Part shown: in pieces, positions 18,362 through 28,371 of the stretch
Numbering within the stretch: the stretch's first letter is position 1
Layout: the number at the start of each line of letters is the position of its first letter
NCBI GenBank assembly: GCA_020636355.1
Contig: JACJYB010000002.1
Location: 372,001-436,000 of the forward strand
Origin: Lewinellaceae bacterium
GTDB lineage: Bacteria; Bacteroidota; Bacteroidia; Chitinophagales; Saprospiraceae
DNA length: 64,000 nucleotides
Direction: 5' to 3'
Made by a program: the position numbers and the translations under genes
Notes under the pieces: generated by a model
Told to the model about the DNA's origin: nothing
What the model saw: the letters and a program-made list of their open reading frames with translations, nothing else
The model's database searches: none

Positions 18362-19570
18362 GTGCGACGTAGTGGATATGCCGATTTGCCTCTTCATGGA
18401 GGACGCGTACCAGCCTGGCTGGCCGAACGGATGGCGCTTTTGGGAAGAGCCATTATCGAAGCTGTGGTCTATGAGTTTGGCAAGGATGAAGTGCTGCGTC
18501 GTATGGCAGATCCATTCTGGTTCCAGGCTTTGGGTTCGGTGATGGGCATGGACTGGCATTCATCGGGCATCACAACTTCGGTTATTGGAGCACTGAAGAA
18601 GGGCTTGAAGGATCGGAGTAAAGAACTCGGTATCTATGTTTGCGGCGGCCGTGGAAAACATTCCAGGAAAACACCGGACGAACTCATCTTGCTTTCCGAC
18701 CGCCTGGGTCTGAATGGTTCCGAACTGGTCAAAGCAAGCAAGCTGACTGCAAAAGTGGACAATACCGCCGTACAGGATGGATTTCAACTCTATTTACACG
18801 CCTTTTTAGTCACGGACGATGGTAAATGGACGGTAGTCCAGCAAGGGATGAATGGGGATTCCGGGTATGCCAGAAGATACCATTGGCACGGACCGGCACT
18901 CCGATCATTTGTCGATGAACCCCATGCCGGTGTATGCGGTGACAATCAGGGCCTCATTCTTAACCTGACCCACCGCGACGCCAATCCAACCCGCGTCAAA
19001 ATTCTGGACCTGAGTCACGAGCATCCCGCACATCTGTTGCCCGAAATAAAAAAGCTCTTCATGCCTAGGCACCACGATGTCCGACTGACCGATTTTGACC
19101 TGAAAAGGCTGGGTTCTGTGGTAGCCCTTTCGCATGAACACCAGCCCGGGCTTTTCGAGGACTTTCTGTTACTCCCTGGCCTGGGCCCCCGCACCTTACA
19201 ATCGCTGACCCTGGTTTCGGAGGTTATCTACGGAACCAGCAGCCGTTTTTCGGATCCTGCCCGCTATTCATTTGCACAAGGCGGCAAGGACGGCCATCCC
19301 TTTCCGGTACCACTAAAAGTCTATGATGAGTCGATCCGGATCCTCGATCAGGCGATTCAAAAAGCCAAAATTGGTCATTCGGATAAACTCAAAGCCTTAC
19401 AGCAATTGCATGAACGAAGTAAGACGATGGAAAAACATTTTCAGCCTGATCCGGCCGGTTATGAAGCATTCATTCAGGAAGAGTGGAGGAATAAAGACCA
19501 CTATGGTGGGCGTACGGTGATGGATAAACCAAAGCCAAAGGGGCCCAATTCTCAACTGGAGTTGTTTTGA
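18362..19570 (+). CDS. DUF763 domain protein
   Basis: The 402-residue protein starts at a GTG, since the family N-terminus (RRSGYADLPLHGGRVPAWL) lies directly after it. The central block GIYVCGGRGKHSRKTPDEL and the C-terminal DLSHEHPAHLLPEI fit DUF763. Residues near 265-285 (FEDFLLLPGLGPRTLQSLTL) look like a helix-hairpin-helix DNA-binding motif. The biochemical role is not established. It is 45 bases downstream of the deacylase on the same strand and converges on lon. Confidence 0.9.
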   Translation: MRRSGYADLPLHGGRVPAWLAERMALLGRAIIEAVVYEFGKDEVLRRMADPFWFQALGSVMGMDWHSSGITTSVIGALKKGLKDRSKELGIYVCGGRGKHSRKTPDELILLSDRLGLNGSELVKASKLTAKVDNTAVQDGFQLYLHAFLVTDDGKWTVVQQGMNGDSGYARRYHWHGPALRSFVDEPHAGVCGDNQGLILNLTHRDANPTRVKILDLSHEHPAHLLPEIKKLFMPRHHDVRLTDFDLKRLGSVVALSHEHQPGLFEDFLLLPGLGPRTLQSLTLVSEVIYGTSSRFSDPARYSFAQGGKDGHPFPVPLKVYDESIRILDQAIQKAKIGHSDKLKALQQLHERSKTMEKHFQPDPAGYEAFIQEEWRNKDHYGGRTVMDKPKPKGPNSQLELF

Positions 19571-19631
19571 TATTCATCCCTGACTTTACTTCCCCAGGTA
19601 AGACTTCATCCCGCTGGTATTCCAATCAAAT

Positions 19632-22025
19632 TTATTTTACCGGCGGCTTCCCCCGAAATGCTACTTCCAGTAAGTCGGAAAAATGACCGGCAAAATGCAC
19701 CTTAAGCCCTTTCTTGACGTAATCCGGGAGCATGTCAAAATCATTTTTGTTTTCTAATGGAAAGATCAGTTCTTTGATCCCCACTCGTTTGGCTGCGATG
19801 GACTTTTCCTGCACCCCGCCGATCGGTAACACCTTACCGGTTAAGGATAATTCTCCGGTCATGGCGATCCCGGGCTTGACCGCTTTATTGACGGCCAGTG
19901 AATATAGCGCCAGGGCCATGGTCACTCCCGCGGATGGTCCGTCTTTTGGGGTAGCACCCGCCGGCACATGCAGGTGAATGAAGTTTTCATCAAAAAATTT
20001 ATTGAAGCGCTCATCATGACTCAGGAGTGAACGCACATAACTGTAGGCTATTTCTGAAGACTCCTGCATCACACTCCCCAGTTGACCGGTTTGTTTAAAC
20101 CCACTGCGCGCCGACTTAATGGCAGCAGCCTCGATGTATAGCGTAGCACCGCCAAAAGAAGTGTAAGCCAGCCCCAGCACGACACCGGGAATCGGCTTAT
20201 CGTAGAGCTGCTCGGTATGGAAGATAGGCTTCCCAAGAAATCTTTCCACATCTTCCTTGTCGATGTGCAGGTCCGCCTCCTGTCCTTCAGCCAGGGCCAG
20301 GGTAGCCTTTCGAATAATCCTCCGGATAGCCTTCTCCAGGTTCCGCACCCCAGCTTCCCGGGCATAATTGTCAATGATGTATTTCAGTGCTGTTTTGGTA
20401 AAGGTGATCTCGTTGCGTTTAAATCCATGAGCTTCCAACTGTTTCGGTACCAGGTATTTACGAGCGATTTCAACCTTCTCCTCCATAATGTAGCCGGATA
20501 GCCGGATGACCTCCATCCGATCCAGCAAAGGGCCCGGGATGGTGTCCAACTGGTTGGCGGTTGTGACAAATAAAACATTGGAAAGGTCAAAAGGAATGTC
20601 CAGGTAGTGATCCATAAATTCCTGGTTCTGCTCAGGGTCCAGCACCTCCAGGAGAGCGCTGGCCGGGTCTCCCTGGAAAGACATGCCAATCTTGTCGATC
20701 TCGTCCAGCATGATCACCGGATTTGCCGTTTCTACCCGTTTCAGGCTTTGTATGATTTTACCGGGCATAGCTCCAATATACGTCCTGCGGTGACCCTTGA
20801 TCTCCGCCTCATCCCGCATACCGCCAACCGAAAATCGGAAAAACTTGCGATTCAATGCAGAAGCGATGGATTTGCCAATGGAGGTTTTCCCGACCCCAGG
20901 TGGGCCTACCAGGCAGATGATGGATCCGCCGATCCGGCCCCGCTTGATGATGGTGCTCAAATACTCCAGGATGCGGTCTTTGACGTCCTGCAGTCCATAA
21001 TGATCGCGATCCAGAATGCGCCTGGCCTTTTTGATGTCAACACTGTCCTGGGAGTAAACTCCCCAGGGCAAATCGGCTATCAATAACAGGTAATTCCGGG
21101 TGACGTTGTATTCCGGCGATTGTGGATTGAGAACCTGCATTTTCTGGATCTCTTCATCGACCACTTTTTGCGCCTCCGCAGGTAATTTTTTGCCTGCCAG
21201 TTTTTCGCGCAGTTGTTCAACTTCATTTTCCGTCTCATCTTTTTCCAGACCCAGTTCCTTTTTGATCGCACTGAGTTGTTCCCGCAGGAAAAACTCCCGT
21301 TGTTGTTCCTGGACCTTTTCGTTGATCTGATCGTTAATTTTTTGCTGGATCTTGGCGACCTCGTATTCTTCCCTTAGCAATTCCATCAGGAATTGAGCGC
21401 GCTCCTGCAGATCTGTTTTTTCAAGCAGAAGCTGGAGGTCATCACTGTCTGTGGTAAGGAGATTGGAGATCAGGTCCATCGTTAACCCCGGCGTATCGTA
21501 GTTCAGCTGAGCGACCAATTGGTTGACCTGCTCCTTGAAGGTGGGATTTAATTGCAGTAACTCCTTCACCTGAGTGCTTATGGCCAGCATATAGGCTTTC
21601 AACTCCGTACCAGGTTTGTCTTCCGGATCCGTATGATAAGTAACTTCCCAGCGCAGCCTGGGCACCACCAGTGAGATGCGCTTTTTACGAAAGCGCTTCA
21701 CCGCCTGCCCGAGGATTTGCAGGTTTCCGTTCGGCAATGGATTCGAGCGGAATACGTGAAAGATGGTTCCCATATCATAGTATTCGATCTCGTCGCCCAC
21801 CTGATCCTTGACATAGACCAAACCCACGTTGCCATTGTCCTTATCCAACGCATGCTGGACCGATTCGATGTCTTCTTTGCGATCAATCAACATGGGAATC
21901 ACAATCCCGGGAAAAATGGGTCGCTTAAACAAGGGAATGATGTTCAGGTTACCTGGTAATACTTTACCTGCCGGCAGTGGCTTATTCTGGGGTTCCTCGA
22001 CTTCCTGGTATTCGTTTTCTTCCAT
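19632..22025 (-). CDS. lon: ATP-dependent protease Lon
   Basis: The start is set at the Met of MEENEYQ (22025) because the 39 residues of the longer frame do not look like Lon. The 797-residue protein has an N-terminal substrate domain (about 28-230), a coiled region, an AAA+ module with Walker A GPPGVGKT (374-381) and Walker B near 437-443 (VIMLDEIDK), and a protease domain. The protease dyad is Ser698 (PKDGPSAG) and Lys741 (GGVQEK). It degrades misfolded and regulatory proteins in the cytoplasm. The gene is intact and stands alone. Confidence 0.97.
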   Translation of the reverse strand: MEENEYQEVEEPQNKPLPAGKVLPGNLNIIPLFKRPIFPGIVIPMLIDRKEDIESVQHALDKDNGNVGLVYVKDQVGDEIEYYDMGTIFHVFRSNPLPNGNLQILGQAVKRFRKKRISLVVPRLRWEVTYHTDPEDKPGTELKAYMLAISTQVKELLQLNPTFKEQVNQLVAQLNYDTPGLTMDLISNLLTTDSDDLQLLLEKTDLQERAQFLMELLREEYEVAKIQQKINDQINEKVQEQQREFFLREQLSAIKKELGLEKDETENEVEQLREKLAGKKLPAEAQKVVDEEIQKMQVLNPQSPEYNVTRNYLLLIADLPWGVYSQDSVDIKKARRILDRDHYGLQDVKDRILEYLSTIIKRGRIGGSIICLVGPPGVGKTSIGKSIASALNRKFFRFSVGGMRDEAEIKGHRRTYIGAMPGKIIQSLKRVETANPVIMLDEIDKIGMSFQGDPASALLEVLDPEQNQEFMDHYLDIPFDLSNVLFVTTANQLDTIPGPLLDRMEVIRLSGYIMEEKVEIARKYLVPKQLEAHGFKRNEITFTKTALKYIIDNYAREAGVRNLEKAIRRIIRKATLALAEGQEADLHIDKEDVERFLGKPIFHTEQLYDKPIPGVVLGLAYTSFGGATLYIEAAAIKSARSGFKQTGQLGSVMQESSEIAYSYVRSLLSHDERFNKFFDENFIHLHVPAGATPKDGPSAGVTMALALYSLAVNKAVKPGIAMTGELSLTGKVLPIGGVQEKSIAAKRVGIKELIFPLENKNDFDMLPDYVKKGLKVHFAGHFSDLLEVAFRGKPPVK

Positions 22026-22378
22026 TATCCGTGAATTCTGATTAGTAAACAGGCAGAGGTTGAGTTGGTTCGATCGTGCTTGGCAGAAAGTAACTACCGA
22101 AAGCAGATGCGGTACACCCAGGCTTTTAGGTGATTCCGACACCGGATCGTGTAATTACCTGGAAGCTACCGGCCAATTTATAAAGATCGTAGCGATCCGG
22201 ATGACCGCGCCGCTCACATGTATCTGGAGCAGTCCGCTCAATTCCTCGTAAAGGGCGTCCCCGATCATTGGAGCGTAATAATAAAAATGGAAGTAAAGTA
22301 GTCCTACAAATTATCAGCAAAGGTCACTCTTATTCCAAGCTCGTAGTCCTATCTTTATACCATCATAAAACAGAAAGG
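22026..22378. promoter_or_regulatory. Divergent intergenic region between lon and the DUF1080 gene
   Basis: These 353 bases separate two divergent genes and should hold both promoters. On the plus strand, TATCTTTA at 22350-22357 is one base away from the Bacteroidota -7 consensus TAnnTTTG and lies 22 bases before the DUF1080 start. No convincing lon promoter, heat-shock inverted repeat or RNA structure was recognised. Confidence 0.35.
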
Positions 22379-23256
22379 ATGAGCACGGTGTTATTTGCCT
22401 TAATTGCCATTTGGGGTGCAATCTTTTCATGGTCGGATCCTCAACAGGATGGCTGGGAACCACTACTGGACTCCGGACTGACAAAATGGGAGAATTACTT
22501 AAGTTATCGCCATAAAATCGACTACAACGGGAAAGTACCTGTCGACGATGAGGGCCATGAAATAGCCCCGATTGGGTACAACAAAGACGAGACACATGTA
22601 TTCTCGGTCATACAGAGCCAGGAAGGACCCATTTTGCGGGTAAGCGGTGAAATCTACGGATGCCTTTTTTCCAAAAAATCCTATAAAAACTATCACCTGA
22701 CGATGCAGGTTAAATGGGGAGATACCAAATACGTGTCCCGCCTGGATAAACTGAAGGACTCGGGCATCCTCTACCATTCCATTGGCAAGCTGGGGTCGAA
22801 TACTGGCGGTCCTGGATGCTATCCCAGGAATTCCAGGTGATGGAAGGCCATATGGGCGATTTCTGGTGCCAAGCCAATTCAGCCATTGACATCCGGTCTT
22901 ACCTACCGGAAGGGAACATGAATTCGGTCGCAGATATCAGTCAACCATTCCACCCGTTCAAGTCCGGATCCGAGTCTTTTTGCATGCGTTCCTGCAATCG
23001 CGAAATCCCGGATGGGGAATGGACCACACTGGATCTGATTTGTTTCGAGGGCAAGAGTATCCACATCGTAAACGGGCGTGTGGTGATGGTCCTGCAAAAC
23101 TCCCGTTACATCACTTCGGATGGAAAGGAGGTGCCCATGATCGAAGGCAAAATCCAGCTCCAGAGTGAAGCCGCGGAAGTCTTCTACCGGGATATCCGCA
23201 TCAAACCATTGACTGAATTACCTGAAGCGTACCAGGCGCTGTATGGCGACGATTAA
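22379..23256 (+). pseudogene. Frameshifted DUF1080 (3-keto-disaccharide hydrolase-like) secreted protein
   Basis: The gene reads from MSTVLFALIAIWGAIFSW (signal-like) to about 22798 in one frame and then continues as EYWRSWMLSQEFQVMEGHMGDF in the frame one base back, ending in YQALYGDD. Restoring one G in the GGGG run near 22792-22796 would join the parts as KLGVEYWRSWM. The whole would be about 290 residues, a normal DUF1080 protein, probably periplasmic and acting on sugars. The break lies at a homopolymer, so a consensus error is as likely as a true mutation. It is the first of seven successive broken genes. Confidence 0.8.
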
Positions 23257-23434
23257 GGCGTAATATGGGTTTTCCAGCCTACTCTGGTAAGGAAGTTCAG
23301 AAGAAAAGGAGTTTCGACATTATTATTGAGCATATAGCACACAGGAAGCATTACCTGAAATTCCCTTAGTCGGAAAACCGGGTTCTGCCGATGCATTGCA
23401 AGAAAACAACTGAAAAGCGTATTTTTCATATCCT

Positions 23435-24274
23435 ATGAGCGCTGGATCGACGCTGGATTTTACAACCGGGAAGAAATACAAATTCGTGTTGGCAGGTGCC
23501 TGCAGTCTTTTTTCGTATACCTTCCTGTTCTTCTTTCAGCCCTTCGGCATCAATAATTATCGCCCGGATGAAAAATAACCCGCTGCTGGCGCTGGCACTG
23601 TTGGCATTTTGCCTGATCATTTTCATAAGCTTTCTGGTTGGTGAATTTATCATCAGGCCCAAACGGATCCGGTGGAGCCAGGGTTTATGGTTCTGTGCCT
23701 GGCTTGTTTTTGAAATAGCCCTCATCGGATCCATCTCTTTCCTGTTTTATAACGTGATTGGGGATTTCATGATTTTCACTTCCACAGCTATCTGAAACAC
23801 TTGCTGGAGATGGGCTCCATCCTGGTGTTTCCATAGCAGGTACCTCTTTTATTTCCGGCATACCTCGGTCGTTAAAGAATATGAAGCTATTGTTTCCGTT
23901 AGCGAAGATCATCCGGATCTGGAAAATGTGGTTTTGTTTTCAGGAGATTACAAAAAAGATAAGATTGCCCTGAACCTGCAAAATGTAGTGTACATTCAGT
24001 CGGTGGACAATTATGCCAGCCTGAACTACGTGGAAGGCGACGAAATCAAAAATACCTGATCCGCTCCACCCTGGCTGGCCTGGAGCAAAAGATTGCCGGG
24101 CCCACCATCGTACGTTGCAACCGCTCCACCCTGGTCAATCTGATCCACCTGGAATCTTCCAAGACAGTATCCGGAAAGCTTCAACTTAAATTGAACGGGG
24201 TTCCGCAAATCATTGAGGTTGCCCGGTCACGGCAGCAGGATCTTATCCAACGTACCGAACAGCTCACCCGGTAA
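23435..24274 (+). pseudogene. Frameshifted membrane-bound LytTR transcription regulator
   Basis: Four or more reading-frame changes split this gene. In order the pieces read FFFQPFGINNYRPDEK, then LLALALLAFCLIIFISFLVGEF (membrane helices), then YFRHTSVVKEYEAIVSVSED, then NVVYIQSVDNYASLNYVEG, then LIRSTLAGLEQKIAGPTIVRC. The intact protein would have four N-terminal membrane helices and a C-terminal LytTR DNA-binding domain, a layout common in Bacteroidota. The first break lies at an AAAAA run (23571-23575), where one base fewer restores NNYRPDEN-NPLLAL. No kinase gene adjoins it. Confidence 0.8.
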
Positions 24275-24378
24275 ATCAACCCACCATTCATCCCCAGGCA
24301 GGCTTTTTTCATCCCTATTCCACGGATTTCATAGCTTTTGATCGGGAAGGTCCCGTCTTTTGATGAAACTAAAATGAA

Positions 24379-25199
24379 ATGGTCATGCTAAACAAAAAAT
24401 TGAAATTCAGAATGCCTGCAAAGGTGGCGGGTCAATACTTCCTGCCATTCCTGCTTGCAATTATTTTCCTTAATAACCCTGCATCAGCCCAGGAAATCAA
24501 CGTCTTATCCATCCTTAATGGGTTCGCGAAAGACTATGAACAGGATGTTACATTAAAATCCGACGTAACCTTTGGGGTTAAAGTAGACAACCAATTTTAC
24601 CAGGTTAAAGCGGTTGCCAAAACAGATGATTCCCTGCTCATGTTGCAGTAACGGCCGGAGCACCGGCAGAGCCTACCTTTTATTTTTATACGGATGGCGA
24701 AACATTGCAGAAGATCGAACAGGGATCCCTCAATGCATTGACCGGAGCTGCCAAGGCCTTTGAGTCGGATTTCGCTCCCTTCGACGCAGACGTGATGGAG
24801 AGCTTTCAGCCGGACGCCGGTTTCCTGAACACCCTCCTATCGACGATGTTTCATTTCTGGACGAAAGGAGTGCCGGAACGGATACCATTCGGGTTGGATT
24901 ATACCAGGATCACGCATGGGGCCCAGGCCAGCATATTTTACTATCAGGAAGGATTCCGTTCCGCCTTTGTGGCGGTTAAAAAGGTCAGCATGCCAATCAG
25001 GACGAGCGATCCAGAAGCAATCCTTTCCCTACCTTATTCATAGCAACCAATGGACAGGGCATGATGATCATCAACGGTGTCACTTCACGTGTTGCCAAGG
25101 GCGAAGCCATCTTCATTCCGCTGGTATGGAACACGAATTTTACAATGAAATGACGAGCCTTTGGAAGGCATTCTGTTGATGTTTGGGGACGGCGCCTGA
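24379..25199 (+). pseudogene. Frameshifted secreted cupin-domain protein
   Basis: The first part (24379-24651) has a signal peptide ending ASAQ and runs to DDSLLMLQ. The middle part (from about 24650 in another frame) reads PTFYFYTDGETLQKIEQGSL through ASIFYYQEGFRSAFVAVKK. The end, after two more shifts, reads GVTSRVAKGEAIFIP, then GMEHEFYNE, then NDEPLEGILLMFGDGA. That end is a cupin metal-site pattern (a GxAxFIPxGxxHxFYN block). The substrate cannot be told. One break falls at a run of three A (25147-25150), where a fourth A restores the frame. It converges with the next gene, the stops being only 10 bases apart. Confidence 0.72.
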
Positions 25200-25209
25200 T
25201 CGCGTCGGA

Positions 25210-26090
25210 TTAACTCTTGGTTTGGGTCATGTTATCCGGGACCACGATGATGTAATTCGCGATGGTCCCTTTTTCTTCTCCGGTCATTTTATCCCACTCG
25301 GACTGATCTACCGTGGTGATGGATTTAATGGTAAGACCCGGATGCGTTTTGTTGATCCACCAGATGATGCCCTGATCGTTATTGGAATGATAGGAGCCAT
25401 CAAAATGGAGGAGCAGATTTCCCGGTGAGAAGTTTTCAGGGAGAAATAAGCCATGGTGGCATCTTTGGAAGCCTGTGCAGTTTGTATGTTCAACATATTT
25501 TCCGGCACATGCGCACCCATGTGTTCGGCCATTTCCGCGTAAGCTTTCACGGTTGGGTCAAAATATTTCTCCAGATCCGGCCCGATCATAGCCAAGGCTT
25601 CGGGGCTTAACTTCCGCAGGGCCTCCATGCCATAGGTATTGATCATGGAAGCATACCGGCGGGGATATTGGTCGCGATAAACCGCAATCCATTGGCCTTG
25701 GCAAACTCCACCAATGGTTTGTAATCGGTTTTGTAGTTCCCCACAACTGCGTGATTTCCGGGATCATCTTATCCTCCGGATAAAAACCCTGCAAATATTC
25801 ATCGAGGACCAGCTGATTGCCATTTTCGAACATCTCGGCCCCAGGTACAATTCCTGTCCCTTGATCTCAAAGAAACTTTTAGTCATTTCCAGTTGCAACC
25901 AGTGTGAGATCGGATTGTGATGTTGTTCTCCGAAAAAGACCATATCGCTATTCGCCAGATCAGCGATCATCCGGTCATAATCGGCGATTTCGCCCTGATT
26001 GGTGAACAACTGATACGCTGGTTTATTCTGCGCATGCGCTGGCAAAGACCATGACATTAAGAAAAGAACGGTTAAGAACAAATAATTCAT
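25210..26090 (-). pseudogene. Frameshifted ChaN/DUF399-type haem-iron lipoprotein family gene
   Basis: The N-terminal piece (from 26090) has a signal sequence (MNYLFLTVLFLMSWSLPAHAQ) and the ChaN block DMVFFGEQHHNPISHWLQLEM. The next piece, in another frame, continues MFENGNQLVLDEYLQGF. A third piece covers DPTVKAYAEMAEHMG, and the last ends ANYIIVVPDNMTQTKS at a TAA at 25210. ChaN-like proteins bind haem in pairs at the membrane. At least three shifts are needed to join the parts. The remaining sequence is otherwise coding-like, so the decay, if real, is recent. Confidence 0.78.
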
Positions 26091-26281
26091 AGCTAATCGA
26101 AATTATGAAGTAATGGAAGTACCCGGGTTACTAAAACGGATGGACCTTCAACGGGAAAAGATAGGAAGAATCTGGATAATCCGTTTAACCGTTGGATGCG
26201 AACATCGTACAAGCCTTATCCTGGCGATCATCCAATACTTAGAGCAATTGGTTTTCCCAGTAAAAGTTGCGTTAATTAGAA

Positions 26282-27566
26282 TTAATAACCTTCTTTTGGT
26301 CTGAATAATAGTTGATTCAATTGATGCTCATATTTACCAAGTGCATTCCAGATCGCATCGAACTCCTCCGCTCCTTCAACACTGGTTAAAAAATTAGTGT
26401 TGGTTATTAAAACCCTGCCGGTGTTTGATTTTGGATTAAAAAACATATAGGTCGATACCCCGGGTTCCAATCCCGAATGACCGATATATCCGGTTGGCGT
26501 AAATCCCATAAAGATTCCATAATTATAATCATCGGCATAGGGAGTGTTCGATGGACGTTCTGCAAAATTTTCACCGGTCAATTGTGCCTTAAATATTTCC
26601 TGATAACTATCGCTGGAAAGGATTAGACCGTCCCCATTATATCCCCGGATGAGTTCCGCTAAATAGGTTCCGAGATCATGGATATTGGTCAATAGGCCAC
26701 CCTCCGGATAGGTGATTAGCGAATACAAAGGCAATTCCAGCTCGGGCTCCAAATAAAGCCTGGAATGGTGCTCCATGGAAACAGCATCAAACGACCACCC
26801 GGAGGCATCCATCTTCAAGGGCATCAAGATATGCCCGGTTGTAAATTCATCAAAGGATTGTCCGACAGCTTGTTCAAGAATTACCGCGGCCAGCGTAGCT
26901 CCTACATTAGAATATTCGAATCGTTCACCCGGTCGATATTTGGAGAAATTTTCCAGACCATAATTTTCCTCCCCAGGAACCAGCATTTTACGAAGAAAGT
27001 CTTCCGGTGCTATTTTAGCAGCTGCTGGTTTAAAAGTCACACCATGATTTCGCAATGCCCGATAGACCATTGAATCGGAGCTACTTTCATCCTGTGCGAG
27101 GACATACGATTGATTAAAGTAACGATAGGAATCCAGGATCGTGGATGTATGCGTAGCCAAATGCCTGATGGTAATGGGTATTTCCGGGAAATAGGGATTA
27201 TTAACTGCGTAGGGCAAATAGTTGTTGATCGGATCATCCATTTCAATTTCCCATTTCCTGGGCTTTCAGCAGGGCTATTCCGATGAGTGTTTTCGATATG
27301 GAACCAATATTCTGAATGGTCTGCTCCGTATAGGGTTCACGGGTTTCGCTATTGCCATATCCGATTCCGGTTGCATACAATAGTTGATTTTCATTGACAA
27401 TCGCTACTGAAAATCCATTGATGTATCCCCGTTGATGGATTTGAACCAGTTCCTGCGTGATGGTTTCTTTTACGCTTTCCGCTGCACTTTCTCTTTCTGC
27501 AACGGTGCTTTGATGGCAAGAGATAGTGCTAAACACCATCCATGCGGCAACTAGGATTTTACGCAT
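26282..27566 (-). pseudogene. Frameshifted serine hydrolase (class C beta-lactamase fold) lipoprotein
   Basis: The start is at the Met of MRKILVAAWMVFSTISC (27566), a lipoprotein signal. The first part runs through the SxxK nucleophile motif (SISKTLIG) to LLKAQEM. The second, from 27241, begins MDDPINNYLP and carries the YSN (FEYSNVGA) and HSG (IGHSGLEPG) motifs. Removing one G from the GGG near 27246-27250 joins them as QEMEIEMDDPI. The product would be an envelope peptidase or esterase of the AmpC/penicillin-binding fold rather than a proven antibiotic-resistance enzyme. The single break at a homopolymer may be a sequence error. Confidence 0.82.
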
Positions 27567-27720
27567 ATTCGTGGTATTAACATCCCTGATCTCCGTGTTC
27601 GATTTGCCTAAAGAAAATAAAGCCATGCATCAACATAAGATACCAGTTGTTGATGCATGGCTGTTCAAGTATTCCTGGAAAATAATTCAGGAGATCGATA
27701 AATCTAAAAAGGATTGAAGT

Positions 27721-28112
27721 TTACTCCATGGCCATGGGGAAAACCCGCAATGTCTCCAGGTTTTCGTCACAGGCATGCAAATCGACCTGTGCTCCATCAA
27801 ACACGTTTTAGACATTTCCGCTGCAAAGTTTTTAAACAAAGTGGCATATTCCTGGTCTTGTTCCAGTCCTTTTTCACCACCATCTTGAATTCATAGGTGC
27901 CTCGGTTTTGGCTAGTTGCACGGTTTTTCCTGGCCGTCTGCAAAACCTGAGGACACCAGGTATTCGCCAACCTTATCCGCTTCCGCATCCGTGATATCCG
28001 AAGTGTAAAAAAGCTGCGTGCCGTTGTAATTTTTTTCTGTCCCAAGGTCACCACACGCTACGATAAACAGCGTGGAAAGGACAAGCAGAAGGTGATTAAA
28101 ATGCTTAATCAT
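27721..28112 (-). pseudogene. Frameshifted small lipoprotein of unnamed family
   Basis: The first frame gives MIKHFNHLLLVLSTLFIVAC, a lipoprotein signal with the Cys at 20, then GTQLFYTSDITDAEADKVGEYLVSSGFADG. Joining later frames gives TYEFKMVVKKGLEQDQEYA, then TLFKNFAAEMS, then VFDGAQVDLHACDENLETL and a TAA at 27721. At least three shifts are needed. The reconstructed protein is about 125 residues. I believe I have seen similar sequences in other Bacteroidota but cannot name a family or role. Confidence 0.7.
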
Positions 28113-28371
28113 AAAAGTAAATGGTTTTTGAAGTTAACAATGTGAATACAGTTCACTAGCCTGTGGAATTTCTTGCTGGTACGGTTACCAGAAATCCGTC
28201 CAAAAGACGCAGGCTAAAACATCGAATCTGGGCTCGAAAGTACAATTATTTGATCAACCAAATCATGCAACGAATAAAAAATAGCGCATCAGCGTAACTG
28301 GTACTTTGAGCCTGTCCACCGTTGCCTTCAAAGTGAATGGCGTCGGCTAAATCCATCGTCCATGCTCCTAG

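Noticed and set aside
24059..24130. Repeated CCGCTCCACCCTGG inside the LytTR gene
   Set aside because: Both copies encode parts of the LytTR domain in coding sequence and the match is short; coincidence or local codon similarity is enough to explain it.
26282..27566. An antibiotic-resistance beta-lactamase
   Set aside because: The SxxK, YSN and HSG motifs show the fold only; the lipoprotein signal and sequence fit the broad serine hydrolase group, and the gene is frameshifted.
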